64,000 nt of DNA from Chryseobacterium sp. HSC-36S06 (GCF_024171485.1 NZ_JALJZX010000002.1:496001-560000), one strand, 5' to 3'; counted from the stretch's first letter, positions 1-10,032 are shown. Notes: a model not told the origin generated them from the letters alone. Made by a program: numbers and translations.

Positions 1-1
1 A

Positions 2-1408
2 GCATTCGATAGCGACCGCAAAATGATGTCGGTTCTGGTGAAAGAAGAAAATGGGGATTATAAGGTTTTCACGAAAGGAGCTTTGGGAAGTCTGAAAAAA
101 GTCTGCACCAAAATTTTTGTGGAAGGCGAGATCCGGGATGTAAGAGATAGTGATTTGGAGAATTTTAGCAACGCAGCACGCGAAATGTCGGATCAGGCAT
201 TGCGGACATTAGCCTTGGCATACAAACCTGCGCACCGGGAAACGAAACCCGGGGAAATGGAGCAGGAGCTGGTGCTTCTTGGTCTTGTAGGCATGATTGA
301 TCCGGCGAGGGATGAAGTGAAACCCTCAATTGCCCTTGCTAAAAACGCAGGAATTAAGACCGTGATGATTACAGGTGATCACAAAAACACAGCCTTCGCT
401 ATTGCGAAAGATCTGGAAATCGCAAAACATCTCGAAGAAGTTATTACCGGTCCTGAACTGGATGATTTCAGCGATGAAGACTTAAAGAATAATGTGGATC
501 AGTACCTGGTATACGCCCGCGTGTCACCGGAGCACAAAGTAAAGATTGTACGTGCCCTGAAAGCTAATGGCAACATTGTTTCCATGACCGGCGACGGTGT
601 GAATGATGCACCATCGCTAAACGCTGCAGACATTGGCGTAGCCATGGGAATTACAGGTACCGATGTGGCTAAAGGTGCTTCCGATATGATTTTGACGGAT
701 GATAACTTCTCCACCATTGTAAAAGCCATAGAACAAGGCAGAAATATTTACAGCAATATTAAAAAATCAGTGATATTCCTGCTGACCTGCAATTTGGGTG
801 AAGTAGTTCTGATGGTTATCGCGTTGTTGATTGGATGGGCTTCGCCACTTATTGCCACACAGCTTTTATGGATTAATTTAATCACCGATTCGCTGCCGGC
901 CATTGCGCTGGGAATGGATAATGGTGATCCGGATGTAATGAAGGAAAACCCACGTAATCCAAAAGAAAATTTCTTTTCCAACGGAGCGGGTCTGCAGGCT
1001 GTTTTAGGGGGCCTTTTTATCGGGGTCATCTGTATTTTTGCTTTCTGGTTCGGATATTACGAAATGGGATATTCGCCCTCGGACAGAAATGTCCCGGACG
1101 AGGTAGTAAAAAACGCGAGGACTTTGGCTTTTATGGTTTTGGTATTTGCCCAGCTTTTTTATTCTCTGGGCCTAAGAAATATGAAAAAAAGTATTTTCGA
1201 GGTGGGTGTTTTCAGTAATAAATACCTTATCGGAGCTATTGTTCTGGGAATTCTGCTGCAGGTTCTGGTGCTTTTTGTTCCGCTACTTCGGGATTCTTTC
1301 AAGCTTCATATGCTGGATCGGAAAGGCTGGATCATGGCTGCGTTGCTGGGGTTATTGCCACTTATCGCCCATGAACTTTATAAACTCCTGTTTATGCGCA
1401 AAAAATGA
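2..1408 (+). CDS. Cation-transporting P-type ATPase, Ca2+ type (5' truncated by window edge)
   Basis: This is the C-terminal part of a P2-type ATPase that pumps cations, probably Ca2+, across the inner membrane. The reading frame is open from base 2, where the residues AFDSDRK precede the first ATG at 23. FDSDRK is a conserved stretch of the nucleotide-binding domain, so the gene starts outside the window. Visible P-domain motifs are TGDHKNTA and MTGDGVNDAP, the hinge segment that binds Mg2+. Then come the core helices M5/M6, with NLGEV and LLWINLITDSLPA typical of SERCA/PMCA-like pumps, and four more hydrophobic segments of the cation-ATPase C-terminal domain. The phosphorylated DKTGT motif must lie upstream. 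The substrate is inferred from overall resemblance only. Confidence 0.9.
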   Translation, partial: AFDSDRKMMSVLVKEENGDYKVFTKGALGSLKKVCTKIFVEGEIRDVRDSDLENFSNAAREMSDQALRTLALAYKPAHRETKPGEMEQELVLLGLVGMIDPARDEVKPSIALAKNAGIKTVMITGDHKNTAFAIAKDLEIAKHLEEVITGPELDDFSDEDLKNNVDQYLVYARVSPEHKVKIVRALKANGNIVSMTGDGVNDAPSLNAADIGVAMGITGTDVAKGASDMILTDDNFSTIVKAIEQGRNIYSNIKKSVIFLLTCNLGEVVLMVIALLIGWASPLIATQLLWINLITDSLPAIALGMDNGDPDVMKENPRNPKENFFSNGAGLQAVLGGLFIGVICIFAFWFGYYEMGYSPSDRNVPDEVVKNARTLAFMVLVFAQLFYSLGLRNMKKSIFEVGVFSNKYLIGAIVLGILLQVLVLFVPLLRDSFKLHMLDRKGWIMAALLGLLPLIAHELYKLLFMRKK

Positions 1409-1434
1409 TGGTTTAAAATCCTGCTTATCGTTTA

Positions 1435-2565
1435 ATGCGTAATGTTTTATTAAATTTGAGATTAAAATCCGGAAGTATGCTAAAACTCTTTGAGAAAATC
1501 AATGTTCAGAAAGCCATTTTGTTCCTCGCGCTTCTGCTGGTTCTGATTATTTTGGTTGAACTGAAGTACTTCCTGTCAGGTTTGCTTGGTGCCGTCACAC
1601 TGTATGTGCTGACGAGAAAGTTTTATCTGAAACTGGTCGAGGAGAAAAGACGCAATAAAAACCTCTCAATCACGCTGATTATATTTTTAATCATCATCAC
1701 TTTCGCCATTCCGCTTTGGATCATTCTGGAGATTCTGATACCGAAAATCAATGAATTTCTGAGTGACCGCGAAGCGATTCTTGATAAATTTAATTCAATA
1801 CGCGTACTGATTGAAAACAATGAATTCCTCAAACGTTTTGATCTTACTTTTTCGGATGAGAAGGTTCTGCAGTTGGTTAACAAAATTGTTTCCTACATTC
1901 CGTCAACGGTACAGTGGGTAGGCCAGACTTTTGCCAATATTTTCACCGCGCTGTTTATTCTCTATTTCATGCTCATCAACGCCAGAACGATGGAGGCAAG
2001 ATTTAAAGAACTGTTACCGGTGTCTAAGGAAAGCAAAAGGTTTTTCATGCATGAAAGTGCGGCACTCATTAGATCCAATGCGTACGGAATCCCTATATTA
2101 GGGTTCGCTCAGGGAGTGATTGCGATGATTGGTTACTCAATTTTTGGTGTCCATAATGCAATTTTCTGGGGATTACTGACCGGTGCCGCCTCTATTGTTC
2201 CTGTCTTGGGAACAATGTTTATTTATATCCCGGTCTGCGTTTATCAGATCGCCAGTGGAGATGTGAGCGGGGGATTATTTCTTACGCTTTACTGTCTCGT
2301 TTTGGTTGGCGGGATCGATAATATCCTGCGTTTTACTTTGCTGAAACAGATGGCAGATATTCATCCGCTGATTACGGTTTTCGGTGTTGTTTTGGGTTTA
2401 AAAATTTTCGGTGTAATCGGACTGGTTTTTGGTCCTGTGATGCTTTCGCTGCCCGGGATTCTCTTTAAAATTTTTAAAATCGAAAGAAGCCTCAGCAAAA
2501 AAGAAAATAAAGTTCCCGAAATTCCCGAACCTTTGCAGCCCGTTAAAATCCCCGATCAACTGTAA
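1435..2565 (+). CDS. AI-2E family transporter (PerM-like permease)
   Basis: This multi-pass inner-membrane protein of the AI-2E transporter/PerM family has 376 residues, the usual length. It shows two hydrophobic helices near the N-terminus, a charged central part (roughly residues 90-150) and about five further helices. The G-rich stretch around GAASIVPVLGT is the family signature. Some members export small molecules or act as Na+/H+ antiporters, and the substrate here is unknown. The annotated start gives MRNVLLNL; an in-frame ATG at 1477 (MLKLFEKINVQKA) is equally plausible and closer to the usual family start. The gene follows the ATPase by 26 bases and may be cotranscribed with it. Confidence 0.85.
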   Translation: MRNVLLNLRLKSGSMLKLFEKINVQKAILFLALLLVLIILVELKYFLSGLLGAVTLYVLTRKFYLKLVEEKRRNKNLSITLIIFLIIITFAIPLWIILEILIPKINEFLSDREAILDKFNSIRVLIENNEFLKRFDLTFSDEKVLQLVNKIVSYIPSTVQWVGQTFANIFTALFILYFMLINARTMEARFKELLPVSKESKRFFMHESAALIRSNAYGIPILGFAQGVIAMIGYSIFGVHNAIFWGLLTGAASIVPVLGTMFIYIPVCVYQIASGDVSGGLFLTLYCLVLVGGIDNILRFTLLKQMADIHPLITVFGVVLGLKIFGVIGLVFGPVMLSLPGILFKIFKIERSLSKKENKVPEIPEPLQPVKIPDQL

Positions 2566-2589
2566 AATATTTCAGCTTGAAATATTTTA
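2563..2589 (+). terminator. AT-rich hairpin after the AI-2E gene
   Basis: A perfect 12-bp stem, TAAAATATTTCA paired with TGAAATATTTTA with loop GCT, begins at the stop codon of the AI-2E permease. It has no clear T tract, so it may be a weak terminator or an mRNA 3'-end stabiliser. The rest of the 2566-2744 gap holds only the parE promoter. Confidence 0.5.
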
Positions 2590-2698
2590 ATGAAGATATC
2601 TAACACAAGAATCCCACTACCTGAATTTACTTTTCTGTAATTGAGTGTTTTGGGTAAATTATTTTTCCACAAAATTTTATATATAAACTTACTTTCGC

Positions 2699-2706
2699 TA
2701 TTTTTG
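2699..2706 (+). promoter_or_regulatory. Bacteroidota -7 promoter element of parE
   Basis: TATTTTTG matches the Bacteroidota housekeeping -7 consensus TAnnTTTG and lies 38 bases before the parE ATG. No convincing TTTG -33 element is visible. Confidence 0.6.
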
Positions 2707-2744
2707 TGAGTTACTGAATATTTAAAAGCATTCTGCGAAAAACT

Positions 2745-4628
2745 ATGAGCGAAAACACCACTGTAAACTATTCCGAAGATAACATCAGAACCCTCGACTG
2801 GCAGGAACATATCCGGATTCGTCCCGGAATGTATATCGGAAAACTGGGTGACGGCTCTTCAGCAGACGACGGGATTTATATTTTGCTCAAAGAAATCATC
2901 GATAACTCCATCGATGAATTCGTAATGAAATCCGGCAAAAGGATTGAAATTAAAATTGACGAAGGCAAAGCGACAATTCGCGATTACGGCCGTGGAATTC
3001 CGTTGGGAAAGGTCGTAGACGCCGTTTCCAAAATGAATACCGGCGGTAAATACGACTCCAAAGCCTTTAAGAAATCTGTAGGTTTAAATGGTGTAGGTTC
3101 CAAAGCAGTGAATGCGCTTTCAGAATATTTCCGTGTAAAATCGGTACGTGAAGGAAAAGTAAAAATCGCTGAGTTCTCAAAAGGAATTATCACAAACGAT
3201 AACGCCGAAACCGAAACATCAGACCGAAACGGTACCGAAATCACTTTTATTCCCGACGGCACTATTTTTACCCATTTCAAATTCAGGAAAGAGTATATCG
3301 AAAAGATGCTCAAAAATTACTGTTACCTGAATCCAGGTTTAAAGATCATTTTCAACGGGGAAACGTATTTTTCCGAAAACGGACTGAAAGACCTTCTACA
3401 GGAAGAAATTGAAGGCGAAATCCTGTATCCCATCGTTCATTTAAAAGATGAAGATATTGAGGTTGCGATTACCCATTCGGATAAATCCCAGTCTGAAACC
3501 TATTTTTCTTTTGTAAACGGACAGAATACCACACAGGGTGGAACGCATTTAAATGCCTTCCGAGAAGCATACGTAAAAACCATCCGCGAATATTTCAATA
3601 AAAATTTCGAAGCGGCTGATATAAGGAAATCTATTATTGCTGCGATTGCCATTAAGGTAATTGAGCCGGTTTTCGAATCACAGACCAAAACAAAACTGGG
3701 GTCCAATGAAATGGAGCCGGGGAAAGAAACAGTCCGGACTTTTATTACCAATTTCTTAAAGAATAAACTCGATAACTTCCTGCATCAAAACCAGGAAATT
3801 GCAGAAGCGATTCACCGTAAAATTATTATTTCTGAAAGAGAAAGAAAAGAACTTTCAGGGATTCAGAAACTGGCGCGCGAAAGAGCCAAAAAAGTTTCGC
3901 TTCACAACAAAAAACTCCGCGACTGCCGCGAACATTATAACGATCAGAAAGCAGTAAGAAAGGCGGAAACCATGATCTTTATTACCGAAGGTGATTCCGC
4001 ATCCGGTTCAATTACCAAGTCCCGCGATGTGGAAACTCAGGCTGTTTTCTCGCTCAAAGGAAAGCCTCTGAACTGTTATGGACTCACCAAAAGAGTAGTG
4101 TATGAAAATGAGGAATTCAATCTCCTTCAGGCAGCACTGAATATTGAAGATTCACTTGAAGATCTCCGCTACAACCACGTGATTATCGCTACCGATGCCG
4201 ATGTCGACGGGATGCACATCCGTCTTTTAATGATTACTTTTTTCCTGCAGTTTTTCCCGGATTTAATTAAAAACGGACATCTTTATATTTTACAGACGCC
4301 TTTATTCAGAGTAAGAAACAAGAAAGAAACCCGATATTGCTATTCTGAGCCTGAAAGGATAAAGGCTTTAAATGAACTCGGTAAAAATCCAGAAATCACC
4401 CGTTTTAAAGGTCTTGGTGAAATTTCTCCGGATGAGTTCAAGCATTTTATCGGTAAGGACATCCGTTTGGAACCGGTAGTTTTAGGAAAAGACCAAACGA
4501 TTGAACAGCTTCTGGAATTCTATATGGGTAAAAACACACCCGACCGGCAGACATTTATCCTGCAGAATCTGGTGGTCGAGGATCCCGATATCGATAAGAA
4601 AGAAATCCTAACCCACGCCGAAGTGTAA
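2745..4628 (+). CDS. parE: DNA topoisomerase IV subunit B
   Basis: This is the ATPase subunit of the type IIA topoisomerase that separates linked daughter chromosomes. Its 627 residues are normal for Bacteroidota ParE. The GHKL ATPase domain contains [12 protein letters not shown], the Mg-binding [10 protein letters not shown] and the glycine-rich [14 protein letters not shown]. The TOPRIM domain contains [11 protein letters not shown] and the acidic [12 protein letters not shown], followed by the C-terminal FKGLGEI. The choice of ParE over GyrB rests on the protein's closeness to parC two genes downstream and on the N-terminal sequence. The start ATG follows a -7 element and no upstream in-frame start competes. 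Confidence 0.93.
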   Translation: MSENTTVNYSEDNIRTLDWQEHIRIRPGMYIGKLGDGSSADDGIYILLKEIIDNSIDEFVMKSGKRIEIKIDEGKATIRDYGRGIPLGKVVDAVSKMNTGGKYDSKAFKKSVGLNGVGSKAVNALSEYFRVKSVREGKVKIAEFSKGIITNDNAETETSDRNGTEITFIPDGTIFTHFKFRKEYIEKMLKNYCYLNPGLKIIFNGETYFSENGLKDLLQEEIEGEILYPIVHLKDEDIEVAITHSDKSQSETYFSFVNGQNTTQGGTHLNAFREAYVKTIREYFNKNFEAADIRKSIIAAIAIKVIEPVFESQTKTKLGSNEMEPGKETVRTFITNFLKNKLDNFLHQNQEIAEAIHRKIIISERERKELSGIQKLARERAKKVSLHNKKLRDCREHYNDQKAVRKAETMIFITEGDSASGSITKSRDVETQAVFSLKGKPLNCYGLTKRVVYENEEFNLLQAALNIEDSLEDLRYNHVIIATDADVDGMHIRLLMITFFLQFFPDLIKNGHLYILQTPLFRVRNKKETRYCYSEPERIKALNELGKNPEITRFKGLGEISPDEFKHFIGKDIRLEPVVLGKDQTIEQLLEFYMGKNTPDRQTFILQNLVVEDPDIDKKEILTHAEV

Positions 4629-4646
4629 GAAACCTTAGAATACGAC

Positions 4647-5129
4647 ATGAGACTCAATAACCGTAACAAAGCAGGTTTTTATAATTTTATCAGCACTACA
4701 ATTCTACTGATTTTCGTATTCGGCTGTGGAGCATTCTTTATGGAACTTTTTAAATTCGATTTTTTAGGTAAGGGTACTACGGCCTTGCTCATTATTGTTC
4801 CAAGTTTTCTAGGTTTGATATTTTACCTTAGAGGTCGGCAGATCTTCGAATACGACAGCGACGGTGAAGCTCTGAATTTCAAAAACCGTAATGTTTTATT
4901 TTACCAGAAGGCTATCAGCGACGAATTTCCAAAGTATAAACTCGTTAGCTACGAAATCATTGATGTGCTTATTTTACAAAAACTCTATATTAATGTTTCC
5001 AGCAAAAAAAATAAGGTAATCACCTTAAAATACGATATATCTTACCTGAGTAAAAAGGAACTGAAAGACCTGAAATTTTCGTTAAGTAAAGTCATTAAAG
5101 AAAACCAAGAAATTAAGAGAGAGAATTAA
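4647..5129 (+). CDS. Conserved membrane protein between parE and parC
   Basis: I do not recognise the family of this 160-residue protein. It begins with two hydrophobic helices (about residues 14-34 and 43-62) that form a hairpin anchor. A soluble C-terminal part of about 95 residues follows, rich in Lys, Ile and Tyr and probably cytoplasmic; its layout (FEYDSDGEALNFKNR) resembles a small PH-like or DUF-type domain. The gene starts 18 bases after parE and ends 4 bases before the parC ATG, so it is almost certainly translated with the topoisomerase IV operon. No topoisomerase role is known to me. Confidence 0.8.
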   Translation: MRLNNRNKAGFYNFISTTILLIFVFGCGAFFMELFKFDFLGKGTTALLIIVPSFLGLIFYLRGRQIFEYDSDGEALNFKNRNVLFYQKAISDEFPKYKLVSYEIIDVLILQKLYINVSSKKNKVITLKYDISYLSKKELKDLKFSLSKVIKENQEIKREN

Positions 5130-5133
5130 GTTG

Positions 5134-7743
5134 ATGGAAGAACAAGAAAATCACCACGAAGAATCCCTGAAAAAAGTTTCCGGTCTTTACAGAGACTGGT
5201 TTCTAGATTACGCATCCTATGTAATTCTCGACCGGGCAATTCCTTCTATTTTTGATGGATTCAAGCCGGTACAGCGTCGGATCATGCACTCCATGCGGGA
5301 ACTTGAAGATGGGCGTTACAATAAAGTTGCAAATCTTGTAGGGAATACCATGAAATATCACCCCCATGGTGATGCTTCAATTACCGATGCGATGGTGCAG
5401 ATCGGCCAGAAAGAACTGCTGATCGATACCCAGGGAAACTGGGGGAATATTTTTACCGGCGATTCGGCTGCTGCAGCGAGATATATCGAGGCGAGACTTA
5501 CTCCTTTCGCGCTGGAAGTGGTCTTCAACCCTAAAACCACAGAATGGTCCAAATCTTACGACGGCAGAAACAACGAACCGATTGATCTTCCGGTAAAGTT
5601 TCCCTTGCTTTTGGCATCCGGTGTTGAGGGGATTGGTGTAGGACTTTCGACCAAAATAATGCCTCATAATTTCAATGAGCTGATTAATGCTTCCATTGCA
5701 CATCTTAAAGGTAAAAAATTCGAACTCTTCCCGGATTTTCTTACCGGCGGAATGCTCGATGTTTCCAATTACAACGATGGTGAACGCGGCGGAAAAATAC
5801 GTGCAAGAGCCAGAATCATTCAGAAAGAAAAAAATACGCTCTGCATTACAGAACTTCCTTTTGGTAAAAATACCGGCGATCTCATCGACTCCATTATTAA
5901 AGCGAATGAAAAAGGGAAGATTAAAATCAAGAAGATTGAAGACAATACTTCTGATACGGTTGAAATCAACATTCACTTAAATAATGATGTTTCGCCCGAC
6001 AAAACCATCGATGCGCTGTATGCATTTACCGATTGTGAAATTCCGATTTCACCGAATGCATGTGTGATTGTTGGAGACAAACCAGAGTTTTTAACGGTCT
6101 CGGAAATCTTAAGAAGAAATACCGATCACACCGTTTCGCTTCTGAAAAAGGAACTTGAAATTGAACTTCATGAGCTGCAGGAAAAATGGCATTTTGCAAG
6201 CCTGGAGAAAATATTCATTGAAAACGAAATCTATCAGGAAATTAAAGGAAAATCTTCGAAAGAAGAAGTATATGAAGCGGTTGATAAAGCGCTGAAACCT
6301 TTCACTAAAAATCTTTTACGCGCTGTAACGACAGATGATATCATTAAACTAACCGAACTTCCGTTTATGCGGATTTCGCGATACGATCAGGATAAAGCCA
6401 TTGAAAATTTACTGAATCTAGAAGGCAAAATTGAGCAGGTAAAACATCAGTTGGACAACTTGATCACTTATGCAGTTGATTATTTCCTCAACATTCAGAA
6501 AAAATACGGAAAAGGGAAGGAGAGAAGAACTGAGCTCAGGATTTTTGATACGATCGATGCGACCAAAGTTGCGGTAGCCAACGAAAAATTCTATGCTAAT
6601 TTTGAGGAAGGATTTATCGGAACTTCTTTAAGGAAAGACCAGTATTTATTCGACTGCTCAGATATTGATGACATCATTACCTTCCAGAAAGACGGCACCA
6701 TGAAAGTGGTGAAAGTGGAAGCTAAAACCTTTATCGGCAAAAATATTGAACACGTAGCGGTGTGGAAAAAGAACGATAAGCGCACGGTGTACAACATGAT
6801 TTACCGCGAGGGAAGAGATGGTGCTTACTATATGAAAAGGTTTTCGGTCACCGGGGTAACGCGTAACACCGATTATAAACTGGCCTCAGAAAAGAAAGGT
6901 TCAGAAATGCTGTATTTTTCGGCAAACCCAAATGGTGAAGCAGAAGTGGTAACCGTTTTACTGAAGCCTAACGCAAGAATCAGGAAAAATAAAATGGAGA
7001 TCGATTTCTCGGATCTCGCCATTAAAGGCCGTGATTCCAAAGGAAATCTGGTGACAAAATATGCCATCAAGAAAATCGATATGAAAGAAGAAGGTCATTC
7101 TACTTTGGCGCCGAGAAAAATCTGGTTCGATGATACCGTGAGAAGGCTGAATGCTGATGCCCGCGGCACTTTGCTCGGAAGTTTTAAAGGAGACGATAAA
7201 ATTCTCACTGTGAATGCGCAGGGCGAGGCAAAACTGGTGACTTTTGACCTGATGAACCGCTTCGATGATGAATATCTGATTCTGGAAAAATGGAATCCGG
7301 AACAGCCGATCACGGCAATTTATTTCGATGGGGAGAAGCAGATGTATTTCATCAAGCGGTTTTTACTCGAAAACAATACGAATATTCAGAGTTTTATGCC
7401 TTCTGAACATCCGAAGTCATTTATTGAGCAGGTAATTGTCTCAAATAATGCTACAGCTGAAATCGTTTTCGCGAAAGACAAGGGCAAAGAAAAAGATCCT
7501 GAAACCATCAGTATTGATGATTTTATTGCGGTTAAAGGCATCAAAGCGATCGGAAACCAGCTTACGAAAAACAAAGTAAAGACGATCAACATTACCATTC
7601 CGGAACCTACCGAAGAAATCAATCCTGGTTTTGATGTGGTGGAATCTACGGAAGGTCACATCAGTTTTATTGATGAAGATGTGAAAGGGGACACTGATTT
7701 TCCGGATGAGGGAACGATCGGCAGCCTTTTCGACGAAGGATAA
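5134..7743 (+). CDS. parC: DNA topoisomerase IV subunit A
   Basis: This is the DNA-cleaving subunit of topoisomerase IV. It has the winged-helix/tower/coiled-coil N-terminal part and a C-terminal part of variable beta-pinwheel type. The catalytic tyrosine is Tyr117 in AAAARYIEARL. The quinolone-binding helix reads HPHGDASITDAM, with Ala81 where E. coli ParC has Ser80. Tower and coiled-coil residues run from about 320 to 460, and the last 60 residues are acidic. A TTG lies directly before the ATG, but the ATG at 5134 is the natural start. It forms an operon with parE and the intervening membrane-protein gene and ends at a strong terminator. Confidence 0.93.
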   Translation: MEEQENHHEESLKKVSGLYRDWFLDYASYVILDRAIPSIFDGFKPVQRRIMHSMRELEDGRYNKVANLVGNTMKYHPHGDASITDAMVQIGQKELLIDTQGNWGNIFTGDSAAAARYIEARLTPFALEVVFNPKTTEWSKSYDGRNNEPIDLPVKFPLLLASGVEGIGVGLSTKIMPHNFNELINASIAHLKGKKFELFPDFLTGGMLDVSNYNDGERGGKIRARARIIQKEKNTLCITELPFGKNTGDLIDSIIKANEKGKIKIKKIEDNTSDTVEINIHLNNDVSPDKTIDALYAFTDCEIPISPNACVIVGDKPEFLTVSEILRRNTDHTVSLLKKELEIELHELQEKWHFASLEKIFIENEIYQEIKGKSSKEEVYEAVDKALKPFTKNLLRAVTTDDIIKLTELPFMRISRYDQDKAIENLLNLEGKIEQVKHQLDNLITYAVDYFLNIQKKYGKGKERRTELRIFDTIDATKVAVANEKFYANFEEGFIGTSLRKDQYLFDCSDIDDIITFQKDGTMKVVKVEAKTFIGKNIEHVAVWKKNDKRTVYNMIYREGRDGAYYMKRFSVTGVTRNTDYKLASEKKGSEMLYFSANPNGEAEVVTVLLKPNARIRKNKMEIDFSDLAIKGRDSKGNLVTKYAIKKIDMKEEGHSTLAPRKIWFDDTVRRLNADARGTLLGSFKGDDKILTVNAQGEAKLVTFDLMNRFDDEYLILEKWNPEQPITAIYFDGEKQMYFIKRFLLENNTNIQSFMPSEHPKSFIEQVIVSNNATAEIVFAKDKGKEKDPETISIDDFIAVKGIKAIGNQLTKNKVKTINITIPEPTEEINPGFDVVESTEGHISFIDEDVKGDTDFPDEGTIGSLFDEG

Positions 7744-7760
7744 TTCAATGAACTTAAATT

Positions 7761-7793
7761 AAAAAGACGCTCCGTTAAAGAGCGTCTTTTTTA
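7761..7793. terminator. Bidirectional intrinsic terminator (parC / M28 peptidase)
   Basis: The stem GACGCTC (7766-7772) pairs with GAGCGTC (7780-7786), flanked by A5 on the left and T6 on the right. It can therefore stop transcription from both convergent genes. Confidence 0.85.
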
Positions 7794-7807
7794 TGGTGGA
7801 TGATTTC

Positions 7808-10030
7808 TTAGAACTTCACAGTGAAGGTCATTTCTTTACCGTTACGAATAACGGTCACCGGAAGTTCGTCACCGGAATTTATTTTCGAAAGACAGTCCAT
7901 ATAGCTGTACACTTCTTTAATTTCACATGTGCCAATCATTTTAAGAATGTCGCCGGCTTTAATTCCAGCCAGATCGGCAGGCCGTTTTTCCGTAACACCG
8001 TCGATGTGCAGACCATCTTTGGAGTCTGCATAACTTGGCATAATTCCGAGCGTTACTTTGTATTTTGGAACTGCTTTGCTCTGCGAAATTTTGGTTTTGG
8101 CGAAAGGGATAGTTTCTGTTTCAGCCAGAGCGTTAGCTAAATTGAAGACATAACCGGTAATGTTCCGCAAGCCGGTGAAATTGATCCGCTCGGTATCATC
8201 AGTGGGTTTATGATAGTCGGTATGAGTTCCGGTAAACAGAAATAAAACAGGAATATCTTTCAGATAAAAACTCGTGTGATCCGATGGGCCAACACCTGCG
8301 CTGTCAATCGCCAGATTAAAGCCTGCAGGTTTATATTTACTGATCATTTCTCCGAAAATGGGTGAGGTTCCTACGCCGCCCACCGTAAGATCTTTGTCTT
8401 TGTTCAAGCGTCCAATCATATTCAGGTTAATCATTGAAATCACGTTCGGATATTTAGTTTTTACCTCTTCAGCGAATTTCTTGGAGCCCATTAAACCATC
8501 TTCTTCGCCAGAGAACAGCGCGAAAACATAGTTTGCTTTTTCTTTTGTTTTATTTTGCGAAAACGTTCTGGCGAGTTCCAATACAGCGGAAACTCCGGAA
8601 GCATTATCATCCGCGCCGTTATGGATTTGGCCGTCGGAATTCATCAGAGTAGAGTTGTGGTGCTCATTCAGTCCCAAATGATCATAATGCGCGCCGATTA
8701 CAATTGTTTTAGAAGCTTTATTATCAAGATAACCGATTACGTTACGGCTGTTAATTTTCACAGCAGAACTTTCCTCGTGCGGATTAAGTTTAACATCGTA
8801 ACTGAAATTCTGGGTGAAGTTTTTTCCGTCAATCGTGTTAAGTTTAAGATTTTTAAATTCTCTGGAAATAAATTCCGCTGCTTTTTTTCCACCTTCACTT
8901 CCAGCCAAACGTCCTTTCAGATCGTCCGATGCAAGATAAGAAACGGTTTTTCTGAGATTTTGTTCTGATATTTCTTCGCGCTGGTCTGTTTCAACCCAAT
9001 CTGCGATAAAAACATTGGTTTCATGAGGTTTTCCCGCCTGTCGGTTGCTTGAGAAGACGAGTTTCTTTCCGTCATGTGAGAACATGGGAAAAGCGTTGAA
9101 CTCGCTTTCATAAGTAATTTGTGTAAGATTACTTCCGTCTAAATCAATGGAATAAATCTGGAAATCGTAACCTCTTGTTGAATGGTGGTTCGATGAAAAT
9201 AAAATCTTTTTATCCGACGGATGAAAGTAAGGCGACCAGTTGGCTTTGCCGAGATTGGTAATCTGTTTCAGGCCGGTACCGTCGATATTCATGGTGTAAA
9301 TCTCCATGTTGGTAGGCGCCACCAGGTTTTCTGCGAGAAGATCTTTGTATTCCTTAATTTCCGCTGCTGTGGTAGGTCTTGACGAACGGAAGACCAGTTT
9401 TTTGGAGTCATGAGAGAAAAAAGCGCCGCCATCATAACCCATCCCGAAAGTCAGCTGCTTCAGATTTTTTCCGTTGATATCCATTCGCCATAATTCCAGG
9501 TCACCGCTTCTTGTGGAAGTAAAGACAATATATTTTCCGTCCGGTGAAACCACTGCCTCAGCATCGTAACCGGGTGAATCGGTAAGTTTTTTAGTTATTT
9601 TACCGTTTAAATCCGCTTCGTAAATATCGAATTCAACATAAACCGGCCACAGATATTTTCCGTCTGTGCGAGGTTTGGGTTTTGGTGGGCATTCCTTATT
9701 CGCTTCGTGGGTGGAGGCGTAGAGAATATGCTTACCGTCGGGCATGAAAAAAGAACAGGTTGTTCTACCCGTTCCTGTTGAAATAAGATTTAAATTTTTC
9801 GTCGAAATATCTTTCTGATTTAAATCTAACAGATAAATCTGATCACAGTGTGCGCCGATTGCTGGATTGGTAACCTGCAGCGTTAGTTTTTTTCCGTCAG
9901 GGGAAAAATAAGCTTCAGCATTATCGCCACCGAATGTTAGTTTCTGAATGTTTCTGAGATTTCTCTCCTGAGAGAAAAACAGAGCGGAAGCGGCGATAAA
10001 CGCAACGCAGAATGACCTTTTTGAATTCAT
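7808..10030 (-). CDS. Secreted M28 metallopeptidase with TolB-like propeller and PDZ domain
   Basis: This exported peptidase has three parts. A signal peptide (MNSKRSFCVAFIAASALFFS) is followed by a six-bladed PD40/TolB-like propeller (about residues 25-340; repeated FSHDGKKLVF-type blades). Next is an M28 zinc aminopeptidase domain (about 350-625), with GAHYDHLG, GADDNASG, GEEDG and the final zinc histidine in THTDYHK. A C-terminal PDZ domain (about 645-740) contains GLHIDGVTEKRPADLAGIKAGD. Such fusions probably trim peptides in the periplasm. The start is set at the ATG at 10030, because an in-frame TTG further upstream overlaps the promoter element. One oddity is NLNMIGR, where most M28 enzymes have a zinc-binding Asp (NLDMIGR). 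Confidence 0.88.
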   Translation of the reverse strand: MNSKRSFCVAFIAASALFFSQERNLRNIQKLTFGGDNAEAYFSPDGKKLTLQVTNPAIGAHCDQIYLLDLNQKDISTKNLNLISTGTGRTTCSFFMPDGKHILYASTHEANKECPPKPKPRTDGKYLWPVYVEFDIYEADLNGKITKKLTDSPGYDAEAVVSPDGKYIVFTSTRSGDLELWRMDINGKNLKQLTFGMGYDGGAFFSHDSKKLVFRSSRPTTAAEIKEYKDLLAENLVAPTNMEIYTMNIDGTGLKQITNLGKANWSPYFHPSDKKILFSSNHHSTRGYDFQIYSIDLDGSNLTQITYESEFNAFPMFSHDGKKLVFSSNRQAGKPHETNVFIADWVETDQREEISEQNLRKTVSYLASDDLKGRLAGSEGGKKAAEFISREFKNLKLNTIDGKNFTQNFSYDVKLNPHEESSAVKINSRNVIGYLDNKASKTIVIGAHYDHLGLNEHHNSTLMNSDGQIHNGADDNASGVSAVLELARTFSQNKTKEKANYVFALFSGEEDGLMGSKKFAEEVKTKYPNVISMINLNMIGRLNKDKDLTVGGVGTSPIFGEMISKYKPAGFNLAIDSAGVGPSDHTSFYLKDIPVLFLFTGTHTDYHKPTDDTERINFTGLRNITGYVFNLANALAETETIPFAKTKISQSKAVPKYKVTLGIMPSYADSKDGLHIDGVTEKRPADLAGIKAGDILKMIGTCEIKEVYSYMDCLSKINSGDELPVTVIRNGKEMTFTVKF

Positions 10031-10032
10031 AG

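Noticed and set aside
1435-2565. Quorum-sensing role from the AI-2E family name
   Set aside because: Members are diverse permeases; no LuxS or other AI-2 gene is nearby, so only the family name is reported.
5377-5976. Long open frame (199 codons) opposite parC
   Set aside because: It lies fully inside parC, has no recognisable motif and no promoter, and reads as the reverse complement of a conserved enzyme.
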